Positions 1-8,327 of a stretch of 64,000 bases of DNA are shown piece after piece. This DNA is from Bacteroides finegoldii DSM 17565. GTDB lineage: Bacteria; Bacteroidota; Bacteroidia; Bacteroidales; Bacteroidaceae. The translations under genes were made by a program, and so were the position numbers. The notes under the pieces are model-generated. The model searched no databases. It saw only the letters and a list, made by a program, of their open reading frames with translations, and was not told where the DNA came from. Location: contig NZ_GG688324.1 of NCBI RefSeq assembly GCF_000156195.1, forward strand, positions 119,030-183,029. The letters are read 5' to 3'. Each line of letters opens with the position of its first letter. The stretch's first letter is position 1.

Positions 1-9
1 TTGTGCCCC

Positions 10-426
10 ATGAGCAGAATAGTAGCAATAGATTACGGAAGAAAACGTACAGGAATAGCTGTCAGCGACACCATGCAGCTGATTGCCAATGGCTTGACGA
101 CAGTTCCTACACATGAGCTTTTGAATTTTATCGGTGATTACATCGCTAAGGAACCGGTAGAGCGGATTATTATTGGATTGCCTAAGCAAATGAATAATGA
201 AGTTTCGGAGAATATGAAAAATATAGAACCTTTTGTCCGTTCACTGAAAAAACGTTTTCCTGAGCTTCCTGTGGAGTATGTGGATGAGCGTTTTACCTCC
301 GTTCTTGCACATCGGACTATGCTGGAGGCAGGACTGAAAAAGAAAGACCGGCAGAACAAGGCTTTGGTAGATGAGATTAGCGCTACAATTATTCTGCAAA
401 CATATTTGGAAAGTAAACGTTTTTAA
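10..426 (+). CDS. ruvX: RuvX/YqgF-family Holliday junction resolvase-like protein
   Basis: The predicted protein of 138 residues has an RNase H-like fold. It starts MSRIVAIDYGRKRTG, with the family's first catalytic aspartate at residue 8 and the conserved VDERFTS segment in the C-terminal half. Family members act on pre-16S rRNA 5' maturation and have been proposed as Holliday junction resolvases; which role applies here cannot be read from sequence. The frame is open to a TTG at base 1, but the ATG at base 10 gives the conserved N-terminus, so I chose it. Length is normal for the family. It sits 42 bases upstream of def on the same strand, and the two may be co-transcribed. Confidence 0.9.
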   Translation: MSRIVAIDYGRKRTGIAVSDTMQLIANGLTTVPTHELLNFIGDYIAKEPVERIIIGLPKQMNNEVSENMKNIEPFVRSLKKRFPELPVEYVDERFTSVLAHRTMLEAGLKKKDRQNKALVDEISATIILQTYLESKRF

Positions 427-468
427 TATAGACAAAGAATAACTTAATTTTTTAGTAGAATATCAGAT

Positions 469-1023
469 ATGATTTTACCTATTTATGTATATGGCCAGCC
501 TGTTTTAAGAAAGGTGGCAGAGGATATAACTCCGGATTATCCGAATCTGAAAGAGTTGATTGCAAATATGTTTGAAACAATGGTGCATGCGGATGGTGTA
601 GGATTGGCTGCCCCGCAAATCGGTTTGCCAATTCGTGTTGTTACCATTACATTAGATCCGCTCTCGGAGGATTATCCTGAATTTAAAGATTTTAATAAAG
701 CTTATATCAATCCCCATATACTAGAGGTCGGGGGAGAAGAAGTAAGTATGGAAGAAGGATGTCTGAGTCTGCCGGGTATCCATGAGACGGTGAAAAGAGG
801 AGATAAGATTCGCGTGAAATATATGGACGAGAATTTTGTGGAATACGAGGAAGTTGTAGAAGGCTATCTGGCTCGCGTAATGCAACATGAATTCGACCAT
901 TTGGACGGTAAGATGTTTATTGATCATATTTCTCCACTTCGTAAGCAAATGATTAAGGGAAAACTGAATACGATGTTGAAGGGGAAAGCTCGTAGTTCTT
1001 ATAAGATGAAACAGGTAAAATAA
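469..1023 (+). CDS. def: Peptide deformylase
   Basis: This 184-residue cytoplasmic enzyme removes the formyl group from the initiator methionine of nascent proteins, with a metal ion in the active site. All three signature motifs are visible: [10 protein letters not shown] at residues 43-52, EGCLS at 96-100 (metal ligand Cys98) and HEFDH at 140-144 (two His ligands and the catalytic Glu). Length is usual for type I bacterial deformylases, with a Lys-rich C-terminal tail. It lies between ruvX and a secreted TPR protein on the same strand. The start is the first ATG and matches the family N-terminus. Confidence 0.97.
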   Translation: MILPIYVYGQPVLRKVAEDITPDYPNLKELIANMFETMVHADGVGLAAPQIGLPIRVVTITLDPLSEDYPEFKDFNKAYINPHILEVGGEEVSMEEGCLSLPGIHETVKRGDKIRVKYMDENFVEYEEVVEGYLARVMQHEFDHLDGKMFIDHISPLRKQMIKGKLNTMLKGKARSSYKMKQVK

Positions 1024-1051
1024 AGATAAAAAACGTTTATATCCCTGTTAA

Positions 1052-1084
1052 GTAAACGAAAAACATTATTTTTGCTTCGTTTAC
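1052..1084 (+). promoter_or_regulatory. Bacteroides-type promoter inside a 9-bp inverted repeat
   Basis: A -7 box TATTTTTG (1067-1074) matches the TAnnTTTG consensus, 19 bases upstream of the TPR gene start. It lies in the loop of a perfect inverted repeat, GTAAACGAA (1052-1060) and TTCGTTTAC (1076-1084). The -33 element is weak. The repeat could be an operator or an mRNA 5' hairpin; the sequence alone does not decide. Confidence 0.55.
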
Positions 1085-1093
1085 AAGTATAAA

Positions 1094-3133
1094 ATGTCGA
1101 TGATAAAGAGAATATTAACAGTATTATTACTGTTTCCCACACTGGTATGTGCTCAGATAAATACGGATCGGGTGATGACTATCGCCCGAAACGCTCTTTA
1201 TTTTGAGGATTATGTACTTTCCATTCAGTACTTCAACCAGGTAATTAACGCTAAACCTTATTTGTATGAGCCTTATTTTTTCAGGGCTTTGGCCAAACTG
1301 AATCTGGAAGATTTTCAAGGTGCGGAAGCAGACTGTGATGCGGCTATCCAACGCAATCCGTTTGTGGTAGGTGCTTATCAGATTCGTGGCCTTGCCAGAA
1401 TCCGTCAGAGCAAATTTGACGGGGCTATTGAAGATTATCAGAAGGCTTTGCATTATGATCCGGAGAATATCACTCTGTGGCATAATTTAACGTTATCTCA
1501 TATTCAGAAAAAGGATTATAATTCAGCAAAAGAGGATCTGGAAAGTTTGCTGAAAGTGTCTCCCCGTTATACACGTGCTTATTTAATGAGGGGGGAAGTG
1601 TCTTTGCAGCAGAAGGACACCATTGCTGCCTTGACCGATTTCAATAAGGCGCTTGAATTGGATAAATATGATCCGGACGCATGGGCTGCACGGGCAATTG
1701 TGAAATTGCAGCAATCCAAATATGCGGAGGCGGAATCGGATTTTGACCGGGCTATTCATTTAAGTGCGAAGAATGCCGGAAACTATATTAATCGTGCATT
1801 GGCAAGATTCCATCAGAATAATCTGAGGGGGGCTATGAGTGACTATGATTTGGCATTGGATATTGATCCCAATAACTTTATCGGACATTATAATCGTGGT
1901 CTGCTTCGTGCACGGGTAGGGGATGACAACCGGGCAATTGAGGACTTTGATTTTGTCATTCAAATGGAACCGGATAATATGATGGCTGTCTTTAACCGTG
2001 GTTTACTCCGTGCGCAGACAGGTGATTATCGTGGGGCCATACAAGACTATACGACTGTTATCAATCAGTATCCTAACTTTCTGGCCGGATATTATCAGCG
2101 TTCGGAAGCCCGTAGAAAAATTGGGGATAAGAAAGGAGCGGAACAAGATGAGTTTAAGGTCATGAAAGCCCAGATTGACAAGCAGAACGGTGTGACGACT
2201 AATAAGGATGTTGCCCAGAATAAAGATAAAGCGGACGGAAGTGGAGATGAAGATGGAGAAAAAACACGCAAGAAGTCGGATAAGAATATGAATAACTATC
2301 GTAAGATAGTAATTGCCGATGACTCTGAAGCCGAACAGCGTTATACGAGTGATTATCGTGGACGTGTGCAGGACAAGAATGTAAATATCACACTGGAGCC
2401 CATGTTTGCTTTGACTTATTATGAGAAAATGAGTGACGTGAAGCGTTCGGTGAATTTTCACAAGTATATTGAGGACTTGAACCGTACGGGAATCCTCTCT
2501 AAACGTCTTCGTATTACGAATATGGAAGCTCCGTTGACAGAAGAACAGGTGAAATTCCATTTTGCTTTGATCGATACACATACGTCCGCTATCGTGGCTG
2601 ATGAAAAGAGCGCTTCGAAGCGTTTTGCCCGTGCGATTGACTTCTATCTGGTGCAGGACTTCTCAAGTGCTGTGGCTGACTTGACACAGACGATTCTGTT
2701 GGACGGTGATTTCTTCCCGGCTTATTTTATGCGTGCGCTTATCCGCTGTAAGCAACTGGAATATCAGAAGGCGGAACAAGCCGCCGAAACGAATATTCCG
2801 GGTGATAAACGTAAAGAGATTACTGCGGTTGATTATGAAGTAGTAAGGAAAGACCTGGACAAGGTGATCAATCTGGCGCCGGACTTTGTTTATGCTTACT
2901 ATAACCGTGCGAATGTCTCTGCTATGCTGAAGGACTACCGGGCTGCTATTGCCGATTATGACAAGGCGATCGAGCTGAATCCTGATTTTGCGGATGCTTA
3001 CTTTAATAGAGGCCTTACCCATATATTTTTAGGTAATAACAAGCTGGGCATTTCTGATTTAAGTAAAGCCGGTGAGTTGGGCATTGTTTCTGCTTATAAC
3101 GTAATCAAACGTTTTACGGATCAGACGGAATAA
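1094..3133 (+). CDS. Secreted tetratricopeptide-repeat protein
   Basis: This 679-residue protein begins with a hydrophobic signal peptide ending VCA|Q near residue 21, so it is probably exported to the periplasm or envelope. Roughly ten TPR units cover residues 28-370, with recurring patterns such as GAIEDYxKAL and NRGLLRAQTGDY. A charged Lys/Asp-rich linker (about 375-400) leads to a segment without obvious repeats. A second TPR block occupies about residues 515-670. TPR arrays bind other proteins; no catalytic motif is visible, so the specific role is unknown. It lies upstream of thrS, which has its own promoter. A second start three codons in (ATG at 1100) is equally possible. Confidence 0.85.
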   Translation: MSMIKRILTVLLLFPTLVCAQINTDRVMTIARNALYFEDYVLSIQYFNQVINAKPYLYEPYFFRALAKLNLEDFQGAEADCDAAIQRNPFVVGAYQIRGLARIRQSKFDGAIEDYQKALHYDPENITLWHNLTLSHIQKKDYNSAKEDLESLLKVSPRYTRAYLMRGEVSLQQKDTIAALTDFNKALELDKYDPDAWAARAIVKLQQSKYAEAESDFDRAIHLSAKNAGNYINRALARFHQNNLRGAMSDYDLALDIDPNNFIGHYNRGLLRARVGDDNRAIEDFDFVIQMEPDNMMAVFNRGLLRAQTGDYRGAIQDYTTVINQYPNFLAGYYQRSEARRKIGDKKGAEQDEFKVMKAQIDKQNGVTTNKDVAQNKDKADGSGDEDGEKTRKKSDKNMNNYRKIVIADDSEAEQRYTSDYRGRVQDKNVNITLEPMFALTYYEKMSDVKRSVNFHKYIEDLNRTGILSKRLRITNMEAPLTEEQVKFHFALIDTHTSAIVADEKSASKRFARAIDFYLVQDFSSAVADLTQTILLDGDFFPAYFMRALIRCKQLEYQKAEQAAETNIPGDKRKEITAVDYEVVRKDLDKVINLAPDFVYAYYNRANVSAMLKDYRAAIADYDKAIELNPDFADAYFNRGLTHIFLGNNKLGISDLSKAGELGIVSAYNVIKRFTDQTE

Positions 3134-3173
3134 CATTTATTTGATAAAAAATGGAAAACTCAAAAGATTTACT

Positions 3174-3181
3174 TACTTTTG
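3174..3181 (+). promoter_or_regulatory. -7 promoter element for thrS
   Basis: TACTTTTG matches TAnnTTTG and would start transcription near 3188, 27 bases before the thrS ATG at 3215. It overlaps the TTG that would begin a longer reading frame (3179), so that longer start would not be on the transcript. This supports the ATG at 3215. Confidence 0.6.
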
Positions 3182-3214
3182 CGTTCAAATTGTGAAAATA
3201 TAACATCATCTATT

Positions 3215-5155
3215 ATGATAAAGATAAAATTTCCCGATGGCTCTGTTCGTGAATATAATGAAGGAGTGAACGGTTTACAGATTGCAGAAAGTATCAGTTC
3301 GCGTTTGGCACAAGATGTTTTGGCTTGTGGCGTGAATGGCGAGACTTATGATTTAGGACGTCCTATTAATGAAGATGCTGATTTCGTGCTTTATAAATGG
3401 GATGATGAAGAAGGCAAACATGCTTTTTGGCATACAAGTGCTCACTTGTTGGCTGAAGCTTTGCAGGAACTTTATCCGGGTATTCAGTTCGGTATCGGTC
3501 CGGCCATTGAAAACGGATTCTATTATGATGTAGATCCGGGAGAAGCGGTAATCAAGGAAAGTGATCTGCCTGCTATTGAAGCTAAGATGCAGGAACTGGC
3601 TGCCAAGAAAGAAGATGTAGTCAGAGAGAGCATTGCCAAAGCGGATGCATTGAAGATGTTTGGCGATCGTGGGGAAACTTATAAATGTGAGTTGATTTCC
3701 GAATTGGAAGACGGACATATTACTACTTATACGCAAGGGGCATTTACTGATCTTTGCCGTGGTCCTCACTTGATGACGACTGCTCCGATCAAAGCTATCA
3801 AACTGACTACGGTAGCCGGTGCATATTGGCGTGGTCAGGAAGACCGTAAGATGTTGACACGTATTTATGGTATCACGTTCCCGAAGAAGAAAATGCTGGA
3901 TGAGTATCTGGTATTGTTGGAAGAAGCCAAAAAACGTGACCACCGTAAGATCGGCAAAGAGATGCAGTTGTTCATGTTCTCGGAGACGGTAGGAAAGGGA
4001 CTTCCGATGTGGCTGCCGAAAGGTACTGCATTACGTCTGCGTTTGCAGGAATTCTTGCGTCGTATCCAGACTCGCTATGACTATCAGGAAGTAATCACCC
4101 CGCCGATTGGCAACAAGTTACTATATGTGACTTCCGGTCACTATGCAAAATATGGCAAAGACGCTTTCCAACCTATTCATACTCCGGAAGAAGGAGAAGA
4201 GTACTTCTTGAAACCGATGAACTGCCCTCACCATTGTGAGATTTATAAGAACTTCCCGCGTTCATATAAAGACCTTCCATTGCGTATTGCTGAATTTGGA
4301 ACAGTTTGTCGTTATGAACAAAGTGGTGAGTTGCACGGTTTAACTCGTGTACGTAGCTTTACGCAGGATGACGCTCATATTTTCTGCCGTCCGGATCAGG
4401 TAAAAGATGAATTCCTTCGTGTAATGGATATCATCTCTATTGTGTTCCGTTCTATGAATTTCCAGAATTTTGAGGCTCAGATATCATTGCGCGATAAAGT
4501 AAACCGCGAAAAATATATTGGTAGCGATGATAATTGGGAAAAGGCAGAACAGGCTATTATCGAGGCGTGTGAAGAAAAAGGATTACCTGCTAAGATTGAA
4601 TATGGTGAAGCGGCTTTCTACGGTCCTAAGCTCGACTTTATGGTGAAAGATGCAATCGGTCGTCGCTGGCAGTTGGGTACTATCCAGGTAGACTATAACT
4701 TGCCGGAACGTTTTGAACTGGAATATATGGGATCTGATAATCAGAAACACCGTCCGGTTATGATCCATCGTGCACCGTTCGGATCAATGGAGCGCTTTGT
4801 TGCCGTGCTGATTGAACATACCGCCGGTAAGTTCCCATTGTGGTTGACACCCGACCAGGTTGCTATTCTGCCGATCAGTGAGAAGTTCAATGAATATGCG
4901 GAACAAGTGAAGATGTATCTGAAAACTCACGAAATCCGTGCGATTGTAGATGACCGCAACGAAAAAATAGGTCGCAAGATCCGTGATAATGAGATGAAAC
5001 GTATTCCTTATATGCTGATTGTCGGCGAAAAAGAAGCAGAAAATGGTGAAGTTTCTGTTCGTAGACAAGGCGAAGGAGATAAGGGGACCATGAAATTTGA
5101 AGAATTTGCTAAAATTTTGAACGAAGAAGTTCAGAATATGATAAATAAATGGTAA
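3215..5155 (+). CDS. thrS: Threonyl-tRNA synthetase
   Basis: This 646-residue class II aminoacyl-tRNA synthetase charges tRNA-Thr with threonine. Domain order is standard: N-terminal TGS domain (about 1-62), the editing domain with its HxxxH motif (HTSAH, residues 73-77), the class II catalytic core with motif 2 around [11 protein letters not shown] and the zinc-binding MNCPHHC segment, then the anticodon-binding domain ending near residue 640. The ATG at 3215 gives [10 protein letters not shown], the normal start of the TGS domain; upstream codons overlap the promoter. It stands next to infC-rpmI-rplT, a linkage seen in many bacteria, and the infC promoter overlaps its stop codon. Confidence 0.97.
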   Translation: MIKIKFPDGSVREYNEGVNGLQIAESISSRLAQDVLACGVNGETYDLGRPINEDADFVLYKWDDEEGKHAFWHTSAHLLAEALQELYPGIQFGIGPAIENGFYYDVDPGEAVIKESDLPAIEAKMQELAAKKEDVVRESIAKADALKMFGDRGETYKCELISELEDGHITTYTQGAFTDLCRGPHLMTTAPIKAIKLTTVAGAYWRGQEDRKMLTRIYGITFPKKKMLDEYLVLLEEAKKRDHRKIGKEMQLFMFSETVGKGLPMWLPKGTALRLRLQEFLRRIQTRYDYQEVITPPIGNKLLYVTSGHYAKYGKDAFQPIHTPEEGEEYFLKPMNCPHHCEIYKNFPRSYKDLPLRIAEFGTVCRYEQSGELHGLTRVRSFTQDDAHIFCRPDQVKDEFLRVMDIISIVFRSMNFQNFEAQISLRDKVNREKYIGSDDNWEKAEQAIIEACEEKGLPAKIEYGEAAFYGPKLDFMVKDAIGRRWQLGTIQVDYNLPERFELEYMGSDNQKHRPVMIHRAPFGSMERFVAVLIEHTAGKFPLWLTPDQVAILPISEKFNEYAEQVKMYLKTHEIRAIVDDRNEKIGRKIRDNEMKRIPYMLIVGEKEAENGEVSVRRQGEGDKGTMKFEEFAKILNEEVQNMINKW

Positions 5156-5160
5156 CTTTG
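5153..5160 (+). promoter_or_regulatory. -7 promoter element for infC-rpmI-rplT
   Basis: TAACTTTG matches TAnnTTTG and overlaps the thrS stop codon TAA (5153-5155). It would give a leader of about 60 nt before infC. No clear -33 TTG is visible at the expected distance, so this is moderate evidence for separate transcription of the infC group. Confidence 0.5.
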
Positions 5161-5226
5161 CAGCCGTTTCATGATAAATATTTAGTAGAACAATAAAAAG
5201 ATCAAACTAGGAAGTAAACGTTTTTA

Positions 5227-5829
5227 ATGAAGAATGACACTTTTAAAGGGCAATACAGAATCAACGAACAGATTCGTGCCAAAGAAGTCCGCATTGTAGG
5301 CGACGATATTGAACCGAAAGTATATCCTATCTTTCAAGCCTTGAAAATGGCCGAAGAGAAAGAATTGGATTTAGTGGAAATTTCTCCTAATGCTCAACCC
5401 CCTGTTTGTCGTATTATTGATTACTCTAAATTTCTTTATCAATTAAAGAAACGCCAGAAGGAACAAAAAGCGAAGCAGGTTAAGGTCAATGTAAAAGAGA
5501 TCCGTTTCGGACCTCAGACAGACGATCATGATTACAACTTCAAGTTGAAGCATGCTAAGGGCTTTTTGGAAGATGGAGATAAGGTGAAGGCCTATGTGTT
5601 CTTTAAGGGACGTTCCATCCTTTTTAAGGAGCAAGGTGAAGTTCTTTTGCTTCGTTTTGCCAACGACCTTGAAGATTACGCAAAAGTAGATCAGATGCCT
5701 ATACTTGAGGGAAAGCGTATGACTATACAACTTTCTCCGAAAAAGAAAGAGGCAGCTAAAAAGCCAGCAGCACCGAAACCTGCCACTCCTGTGCAGAAAG
5801 CTGAAAAGCCGGAAGCTGAGGAAGAATAA
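5227..5829 (+). CDS. infC: Translation initiation factor IF-3
   Basis: The 200-residue factor binds the 30S subunit, prevents premature 50S joining and checks the initiator codon. The N-terminal domain starts [16 protein letters not shown] and carries the conserved PPVCRIIDY segment (about residues 58-67). The C-terminal domain contains [17 protein letters not shown]. The last 25 residues are an Ala/Pro/Lys/Glu-rich tail, a common extension in Bacteroidetes. The start here is an ordinary ATG rather than the rare AUU used for autoregulation in E. coli. It leads the infC-rpmI-rplT group. Confidence 0.97.
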   Translation: MKNDTFKGQYRINEQIRAKEVRIVGDDIEPKVYPIFQALKMAEEKELDLVEISPNAQPPVCRIIDYSKFLYQLKKRQKEQKAKQVKVNVKEIRFGPQTDDHDYNFKLKHAKGFLEDGDKVKAYVFFKGRSILFKEQGEVLLLRFANDLEDYAKVDQMPILEGKRMTIQLSPKKKEAAKKPAAPKPATPVQKAEKPEAEEE

Positions 5830-5897
5830 GAGAAAATGCGTAACGCGCAGGTATAGTGCGTTGCCATTATATATTTAATAATTTAAAAATAAGTAAG

Positions 5898-6095
5898 ATG
5901 CCAAAGATGAAGACTAACTCCGGTTCTAAAAAAAGGTTTACCCTTACCGGAACAGGTAAAATCAAAAGAAAGCACGCTTTTCACAGTCACATTTTGACTA
6001 AGAAAACTAAGAAGAGAAAAAGAAATCTGTGCTACTCTACAACTGTTGATACAACAAATGTAAGCCAGGTTAAGGAACTCTTAGCAATGAAGTAA
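5898..6095 (+). CDS. rpmI: 50S ribosomal protein L35
   Basis: This 65-residue, strongly basic protein begins [14 protein letters not shown], the family signature, and has the Lys/Arg-rich middle expected for an rRNA-binding subunit protein. The frame extends upstream to a TTG at 5856, but the ATG at 5898 gives the conserved N-terminus. The 68-nt gap after infC can form a small hairpin (AACGC paired with GCGTT, around 5841-5861). The rplT gene follows after 98 nt. Confidence 0.96.
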   Translation: MPKMKTNSGSKKRFTLTGTGKIKRKHAFHSHILTKKTKKRKRNLCYSTTVDTTNVSQVKELLAMK

Positions 6096-6193
6096 TCAAA
6101 AGCGTAAAAGTATTATTAAAGTATTAACCGAATGCATTAGCCTGAAGTTCGCTGCGTGAAGTAGCGGCGCTAACATTCAAAAAAAGTAAAACT

Positions 6194-6544
6194 ATGCCAA
6201 GATCAGTAAATCATGTTGCTTCAAAAGCAAGAAGAAAGAAAATTTTGAAATTAACCAGAGGTTACTTTGGTGCAAGAAAGAATGTATGGACCGTAGCTAA
6301 AAACACTTGGGAAAAGGGTTTGACTTACGCGTTTCGTGACCGTAGAAATAAGAAAAGAAACTTCCGCGCTCTTTGGATACAGCGTATCAATGCAGCAGCA
6401 CGTCTTGAAGGAATGTCTTATTCTAAATTGATGGGCGGTCTGCACAAAGCCGGTATTGAAATAAATCGTAAGGTTTTGGCTGATTTAGCTATGAATCACC
6501 CGGAAGCTTTCAAAGCTGTGGTTGCTAAAGCAAAAGCTGCTTAA
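6194..6544 (+). CDS. rplT: 50S ribosomal protein L20
   Basis: The protein has 116 residues and starts [16 protein letters not shown], with the conserved [11 protein letters not shown] segment around residues 22-33. L20 binds 23S rRNA early in 50S assembly and in some bacteria represses its own operon. The 98-nt gap upstream holds a GC-rich patch (about 6140-6175) that may fold, but I cannot match it to a known leader class. A terminator hairpin follows the gene, then a separately promoted small RNA. Confidence 0.97.
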   Translation: MPRSVNHVASKARRKKILKLTRGYFGARKNVWTVAKNTWEKGLTYAFRDRRNKKRNFRALWIQRINAAARLEGMSYSKLMGGLHKAGIEINRKVLADLAMNHPEAFKAVVAKAKAA

Positions 6545-6567
6545 GACTCAACAGTTTATGAATTACA

Positions 6568-6605
6568 AAGTGTCAGTTGCTAGGCTAGTAACTGGCACTT
6601 TTTCT
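6568..6605 (+). terminator. Rho-independent terminator after rplT
   Basis: AAGTG (6568-6572) pairs with CACTT (6596-6600), extended inward by CAGTT/AACTG, and the stem is followed by a T run. It closes the infC-rpmI-rplT transcript. Confidence 0.8.
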
Positions 6606-6666
6606 TTGCACGGCAGTGAAAACAGAATAAAAAAATGTTAGTAGGTAAACAAAATCCTTTTTTTTC

Positions 6667-6697
6667 TTGCTAATATCAAGGATTCTTATTACATTTG
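6667..6697 (+). promoter_or_regulatory. Promoter of the 6S-like RNA
   Basis: A -33 TTG at 6667-6669 and a -7 TACATTTG at 6690-6697 are separated by 20 nt. This fits the Bacteroidetes sigma-ABfr consensus and places the transcript start near 6703. Confidence 0.75.
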
Positions 6698-6702
6698 TGA
6701 TA

Positions 6703-6890
6703 CAAAAATATTAGCCGTATCGACTGGATCGGGAAACTCTTCAAATTAATCTGATGCACCGAGAAAGCTTCGTTCTTCAATGGCGGGCCACATCCTTCGG
6801 GACAGCTTTAAGCCGGTGGATTACAAAGAGGACGAGCGCTCAAATCTTGTTCTATCAGAGTTTCATCACATCGTCGGTACGGCTTTCTTA
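6703..6890 (+). ncRNA. ssrS: 6S-like RNA (Bacteroidales-1 class)
   Basis: A non-coding transcript of about 185 nt with its own promoter lies between rplT and the next gene. Its ends form a 12-bp helix: 6713-6724 pairs with 6873-6884 with one G-U pair. A second 8-bp helix follows inward, GAAACTCT (6733-6740) with AGAGTTTC (6857-6864). Further short pairings (AAAGCT 6764-6769 with AGCTTT 6804-6809) and a TTCG-capped hairpin sit near the apex. A T-rich stretch follows the closing helix. The rod shape with internal bubbles, the length and the position after rplT match the Bacteroidales-1 motif, which I recall being regarded as the Bacteroidetes 6S RNA, a regulator that binds RNA polymerase holoenzyme. 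The class assignment is from memory; the pairing is seen directly. Confidence 0.8.
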
Positions 6891-6901
6891 TATACTTTTC
6901 T

Positions 6902-7672
6902 ATGATATTTTATTTCTCAGGTACAGGTAATTCAAAGTGGATCGCTAATCAGCTGTCTAAGGAACAAAAAGAGGATTTAGTTTTCATTCCCGACGCATTG
7001 AGGAGTGGAGTGTTGGAGTTTTGTCTTAAAGAGGAAGAAACGATTGGATTCGTGTTTCCTATTTACTCGTGGGCGCCTCCTGAGATTGTATTGAACTTTA
7101 TCCAAAAACTCTCGCTGAAGGGGTACAGAGGGCAGTATTTGTTCTTTGTATGTTCTTGTGGAGATGATATCGGCTTGACTCAACAGGTTCTGATGAAAGC
7201 GTTCAGACATAAGGGATGGGAATGTCATGTCGGCTTTTCAGTCACCATGCCTAACAATTATGTATTGCTTCCGGGATTTGATGTGGATAGCGAGGAACTG
7301 GAGAGGAAGAAGTTGGCAGAGAGCGTCGCGGAACTTAAAAGGATAAATACTTTGATCAGTAAAAGAGAACACTTGTTTTCCTGTCACGAAGGCAGTATTC
7401 CTTTTATTAAAACGAGAATAATCAATCCTTTATTCAATCGTTTTCAAATGTCACCTAAGCATTTCTATGTAACAGATGGCTGTATCGGATGTAGGCGTTG
7501 TGAGAAGAATTGTCCGATGGAGAATATTACTATGTCAGAAGGGAAGCCGGTCTGGGGAATGAATTGCACCTCATGCCTGGCATGTTACCATGTATGTCCC
7601 CGGCAAGCGGTGCAATATGGGAAAAGAACAAAAGGAAAGGGGCAGTATTTCAACCCCAATTCCGGCTATTGA
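6902..7672 (+). CDS. EFR1-type flavodoxin/ferredoxin protein
   Basis: The 256-residue cytoplasmic protein fuses an N-terminal flavodoxin-like domain to a C-terminal ferredoxin with two [4Fe-4S] clusters. The phosphate-binding loop of the flavodoxin part is [11 protein letters not shown], residues 4-14. Cluster cysteines are C194, C197, C200, C204 and C222, C225, C228, C232. Such proteins shuttle electrons, but the partner is not known. The ATG lies 12 bases after the end of the preceding RNA's T-rich tail, so expression may depend on read-through of that RNA or an unseen promoter. The 3' end overlaps the convergent xpt gene by 7 bases. Confidence 0.85.
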   Translation: MIFYFSGTGNSKWIANQLSKEQKEDLVFIPDALRSGVLEFCLKEEETIGFVFPIYSWAPPEIVLNFIQKLSLKGYRGQYLFFVCSCGDDIGLTQQVLMKAFRHKGWECHVGFSVTMPNNYVLLPGFDVDSEELERKKLAESVAELKRINTLISKREHLFSCHEGSIPFIKTRIINPLFNRFQMSPKHFYVTDGCIGCRRCEKNCPMENITMSEGKPVWGMNCTSCLACYHVCPRQAVQYGKRTKGKGQYFNPNSGY

Positions 7673-8238
7673 TCTTTGATTTTAATGCTGCAATGAGATA
7701 GGTCTTCGATGATTGCAAGGCTTTCTACTCTGACACCCTGCTCTTCCAGCACTTTGCGTCCGTTTTGGAATGCTTTTTCAATGATGAATCCCATTCCTAC
7801 CAGATTTGCTCCGGACTGCTTAATGAGATCAAGAACACCTAATGCCGCATTTCCGTATGCAAGGAAGTCATCTACAAAAAGTATGTTGTCATTTGGAGTC
7901 AGAAAATCGGAGCTGATAACAACTTCGTAATCACGGTCTTTTGTAAACGAGTGGACGGTGGTACTTAGTGCATTCTGAATCGTTTTGGGAGATTTCTTTT
8001 TGGCAAATACAACAGGCAAATCCATCAGGTAACCTGTCATGATAGCCGGAGCAATGCCACTGGCTTCTATTGTCATGATTTTATTTACGTTTGTGGCTGC
8101 AAAACGGCGGACAAATTCGACTCCGATTGATTTCATCAGAACAGGGTCCATCTGGTGGTTGATAAAACTATCCACTTTCAGAATACCTCCTTCGTAACAT
8201 TTTCCATCTTGCAGAATTCTTTTTTTGAGTAATTGCAT
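7666..8238 (-). CDS. xpt: Xanthine phosphoribosyltransferase
   Basis: The 190-residue enzyme salvages xanthine to XMP using PRPP. The start [13 protein letters not shown], the early INHQMDP segment and the PRPP-binding loop around [10 protein letters not shown] (about residues 126-135) are typical of Xpt. Length matches the family. A 15-bp inverted repeat lies in the 89-nt gap upstream, between this gene and the arylacetyl-CoA ligase on the same strand, and may act as terminator or leader structure. I do not see a purine riboswitch. Confidence 0.93.
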   Translation of the reverse strand: MQLLKKRILQDGKCYEGGILKVDSFINHQMDPVLMKSIGVEFVRRFAATNVNKIMTIEASGIAPAIMTGYLMDLPVVFAKKKSPKTIQNALSTTVHSFTKDRDYEVVISSDFLTPNDNILFVDDFLAYGNAALGVLDLIKQSGANLVGMGFIIEKAFQNGRKVLEEQGVRVESLAIIEDLSHCSIKIKDQ

Positions 8239-8259
8239 ATAATCTGATATTAATTAATA

Positions 8260-8313
8260 ATGTGCTAATATGCCATTCCGGATGATGAAACAAAGGACGG
8301 CATATTAGCACAT
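8260..8313. repeat. Perfect 15-bp inverted repeat upstream of xpt
   Basis: The arms ATGTGCTAATATGCC (8260-8274) and GGCATATTAGCACAT (8299-8313) are perfectly complementary with a 24-nt loop. On the minus strand this follows the ligase stop codon and precedes xpt. There is no long T run after the stem, so it is a poor terminator; an mRNA stabilising hairpin or an operator are alternatives. Confidence 0.7.
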
Positions 8314-8327
8314 GAACTATTTTAGTC

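Noticed and set aside
2003-2581. Minus-strand frame of 192 codons within the TPR gene
   Set aside because: It is Ile/Val-rich translation from the complement of TPR codons, with no motif.
3353-3943. Minus-strand frame of 196 codons within thrS
   Set aside because: It is antisense to a certain housekeeping gene and its composition is that of a shadow frame.
411-5228. Shared 17-base string AAGTAAACGTTTTTAAT at 411-427 and 5212-5228
   Set aside because: The first copy encodes the RuvX C-terminus and the second is in the infC leader. It is AT-rich with no third clear copy, so I treat it as chance.
6096-6193. Possible L20 leader regulating rplT
   Set aside because: The GC-rich patch can fold, but I cannot match it to a known autoregulatory leader.
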